In this document: one piece after another, positions 16,911 to 18,401 of the stretch
Layout of the letters: each line of letters begins with the position of its first letter
Numbering within the stretch: the stretch's first letter is position 1
Assembly (NCBI GenBank): GCA_030633365.1
Contig: DAOVSY010000012.1
Location: forward strand, 1-18,401
Source: Spirochaetaceae bacterium
GTDB lineage: Bacteria; Spirochaetota; Spirochaetia; B11-G9
Length of the DNA stretch: 18,401 nucleotides
Direction of reading: 5' to 3'
The notes under the pieces: model-generated
Database searches by the model: none
The model's input: only the letters and a program-made list of their open reading frames with translations
What the model was told of the DNA's origin: nothing
Made by a program: the position numbers and the translations under genes

Positions 16911-17444
16911 TTGAATAAAAAGGTATTACTTATAGGGATTTTATTTATAATTTCAACAAGTTTTTTATTAGCAGAAAAATTAACAATGATAGGTGTGGTT
17001 GATCTTACAAAAATAGTTTCTGACTATTTTAAGGAATCTACTGCATGGCGGGAAATAGATGAATTAACTAATAAAGTAGATGAAACTACTAATGAAAAAA
17101 TGGATGAAATTAGAGAACTTCAGGGGCAGAAAATTACAGCTGAAAATAATAACAATGACAACCTTGTATTACGCCTTGATGATGATATATTGAAAAAGCA
17201 GCAATACTTGCAGGAATATCATAAAATAATGTCTGATCGTATAGCTTCAAAAAAAGAAAATTTACTTACATCCTCTGGTTTTTCTAAAGAAATCATAGAA
17301 ACAATTCAGTTTATTGCAGAAAATGAAGGCTTTTCAATTGTACTTAGAAAAAAAGACCCTAATATTCTTTATTACAATTACGAAGTTGATATTACAGAAA
17401 AAGTTATTGAAAGGCTTATTTTGAGAGCTTCTTCAGGAAATTAG
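16911..17444 (+). CDS. OmpH/Skp-family periplasmic chaperone
   Basis: A Skp-like holdase that keeps unfolded outer-membrane proteins soluble on the way to BamA. The 177 residues have a signal peptide ending in LLA (residue 21), then MIGVVDLTKIVSDYFKES, the characteristic OmpH start, and a long charged coiled-coil stretch (about 45-115, for example EIDELTNKVDETTNEK and LDDDILKKQQYLQEYHK). The C-terminal alpha/beta cap is ENEGFSIVLRKKDPNILYYN. The start is TTG at 16911, 6 nt after AGGAG and 27 nt after the bamA stop. The gene position immediately after bamA is the usual one. mutS begins 3 nt after its stop, so the repair gene is transcribed with the envelope genes. Confidence 0.92.
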   Translation: MNKKVLLIGILFIISTSFLLAEKLTMIGVVDLTKIVSDYFKESTAWREIDELTNKVDETTNEKMDEIRELQGQKITAENNNNDNLVLRLDDDILKKQQYLQEYHKIMSDRIASKKENLLTSSGFSKEIIETIQFIAENEGFSIVLRKKDPNILYYNYEVDITEKVIERLILRASSGN

Positions 17445-17447
17445 AGG

Positions 17448-18401
17448 ATGCCGGATATAACTCCAATGATGCTGCAGTATCGTAGAATAAAATCTCAAAA
17501 CAGAGATTCGGTACTGTTCTATAGACTTGGGGATTTTTATGAAATGTTTGAAAGTGATGCTCAGGAAGTATCTCATATTCTCAACATAACTTTGACTTCA
17601 AGACATGGTATCCCTATGTGCGGGATACCATACCATGCTGCCGGGAATTATATTCCCAGACTGTTAAATGCCGGTAAAAAAATTGCAATTTGTGAACAAA
17701 CTTCAAAGCCTCAAAAAGGGAAAGGAATTGTAGACAGAGAAGTTGTTGAAATAATTACTCCAGGAACAGTGATTGATGAAAACTATCTTAAGGGAAATCA
17801 AAATAACTATTTAATATCAATTGGAAGGACTGGAAGTTATATTTCTCTGGTGTTTTTGGATTTATCTACAGCTGAATTTGGAGCTACAGCAATTGAGTTT
17901 AAGGAAAGAGAGAGTAAATTAAAAAAAGAACTTTTCAGCCTTAATCCTTCAGAATTAATTATACAGGAATCTCTACTTGAAGAAGATCCAGTCATTAACC
18001 GGCTTATTGCAGAGAAACCAAACATACTAATAAATCGTTATCCGGATTGGAAATATGACCAGGAAAGCTCTTTTTTAAAAATTACATCCCAACTGGGAGT
18101 TTCAAGTTTAAAAGCCTTTGGATTGAATAAAACAAGTCCTGAAATTTTTGCTGCAGCTGTGCTATTAGAATATGTAGATACAACTTCAAGAACTATTCTA
18201 CCACATATACAAAATATAAATATTTATACAGATTCAGATTACATGGGAATGGATGAAGCAACACAAAAAAATCTGGAAATATTACGGAATTTACATGATA
18301 ATACAGATAGTTTCACTTTAGTAAGTATTCTTGATAAAACAAAAACTACTATGGGGTCAAGAAAATTAAAAAGATGGCTTATAAGACCATCAACCAATCT
18401 G
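17448..18401 (+). CDS. mutS: DNA mismatch repair protein MutS (N-terminal part, cut by window edge)
   Basis: MutS recognises base mismatches and small loops and recruits MutL. The 318 residues in the window cover the mismatch-binding domain, the connector and the start of the core. ITPMMLQYRRIKSQN (4-18) and FYRLGDFYEMF (24-34) carry the Phe30-x-Glu32 mismatch wedge. IPMCGIPYHAAGNY, AICEQ and EVVEIITPGTV (the end of domain I) are all typical. The core begins with MDEATQKNLEI and the last residues, MGSRKLKRWLIRPSTNL, lie in the clamp/lever region. The Walker ATPase domain lies beyond the window. GAGG overlaps the ompH stop just before the ATG, so translation is probably coupled. Confidence 0.97.
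   Translation, partial: MPDITPMMLQYRRIKSQNRDSVLFYRLGDFYEMFESDAQEVSHILNITLTSRHGIPMCGIPYHAAGNYIPRLLNAGKKIAICEQTSKPQKGKGIVDREVVEIITPGTVIDENYLKGNQNNYLISIGRTGSYISLVFLDLSTAEFGATAIEFKERESKLKKELFSLNPSELIIQESLLEEDPVINRLIAEKPNILINRYPDWKYDQESSFLKITSQLGVSSLKAFGLNKTSPEIFAAAVLLEYVDTTSRTILPHIQNINIYTDSDYMGMDEATQKNLEILRNLHDNTDSFTLVSILDKTKTTMGSRKLKRWLIRPSTNL

Overview
The window is AT-rich bacterial chromosome that reads as ordinary, densely packed core genome. The block tamB-bamA-ompH/skp-mutS, the PEGA/SUMF1 membrane protein and the tandem signal peptidases together suggest a spirochaete of the Treponema/Spirochaeta type. From memory, the same four-gene order occurs at TP0325-TP0328 of Treponema pallidum, and Borrelia has two adjacent lepB genes. 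No mobile element, CRISPR array, prophage, tRNA or rRNA was seen. The outer-membrane genes mean a diderm cell.

Layout. (1) 1-1770, minus strand: a PEGA/SUMF1 anchored protein followed by the start of smpB, joined by a TAATG overlap. (2) 1850-4815, plus strand: two tandem type I signal peptidase genes, then hemW. Their promoter shares its -35 region with the divergent promoter of the minus-strand pair. (3) 4872-8686, plus strand: yebC-ruvC-ruvA-ruvB-queA, the classic Holliday-junction operon with its usual neighbours, behind its own promoter. (4) 8693-9927, minus strand: tmk followed by an unrecognised exported tyrosine-rich protein, converging on queA. (5) 10040-18401, plus strand: tamB-bamA-ompH(skp)-mutS, with mutS running off the end. 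Apart from the ~110-base region at 9928-10039 and the ~80-base region at 1771-1849, genes touch or overlap.

How the genes fit together: SPase I removes signal peptides from exported proteins. Skp/OmpH chaperones outer-membrane proteins across the periplasm, BamA inserts them, and TamB bridges the envelope. RuvABC and MutS handle recombination and mismatch repair. YebC, QueA and SmpB serve translation. HemW is a heme chaperone and Tmk makes dTDP.

I found no wholly new system. The points worth a second look are departures inside familiar genes. Two genes (hemW, tamB) have no ATG/GTG/TTG in frame upstream of their conserved N-termini; their best starts are AUU and CUG, each 6 nt after a Shine-Dalgarno. 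The second signal peptidase has Ala in place of the catalytic Ser. Tmk has Thr in place of the P-loop Lys. RuvA ends before most of its RuvB-binding domain. The SUMF1 domain lacks both catalytic Cys. One promoter would give an almost leaderless mRNA.
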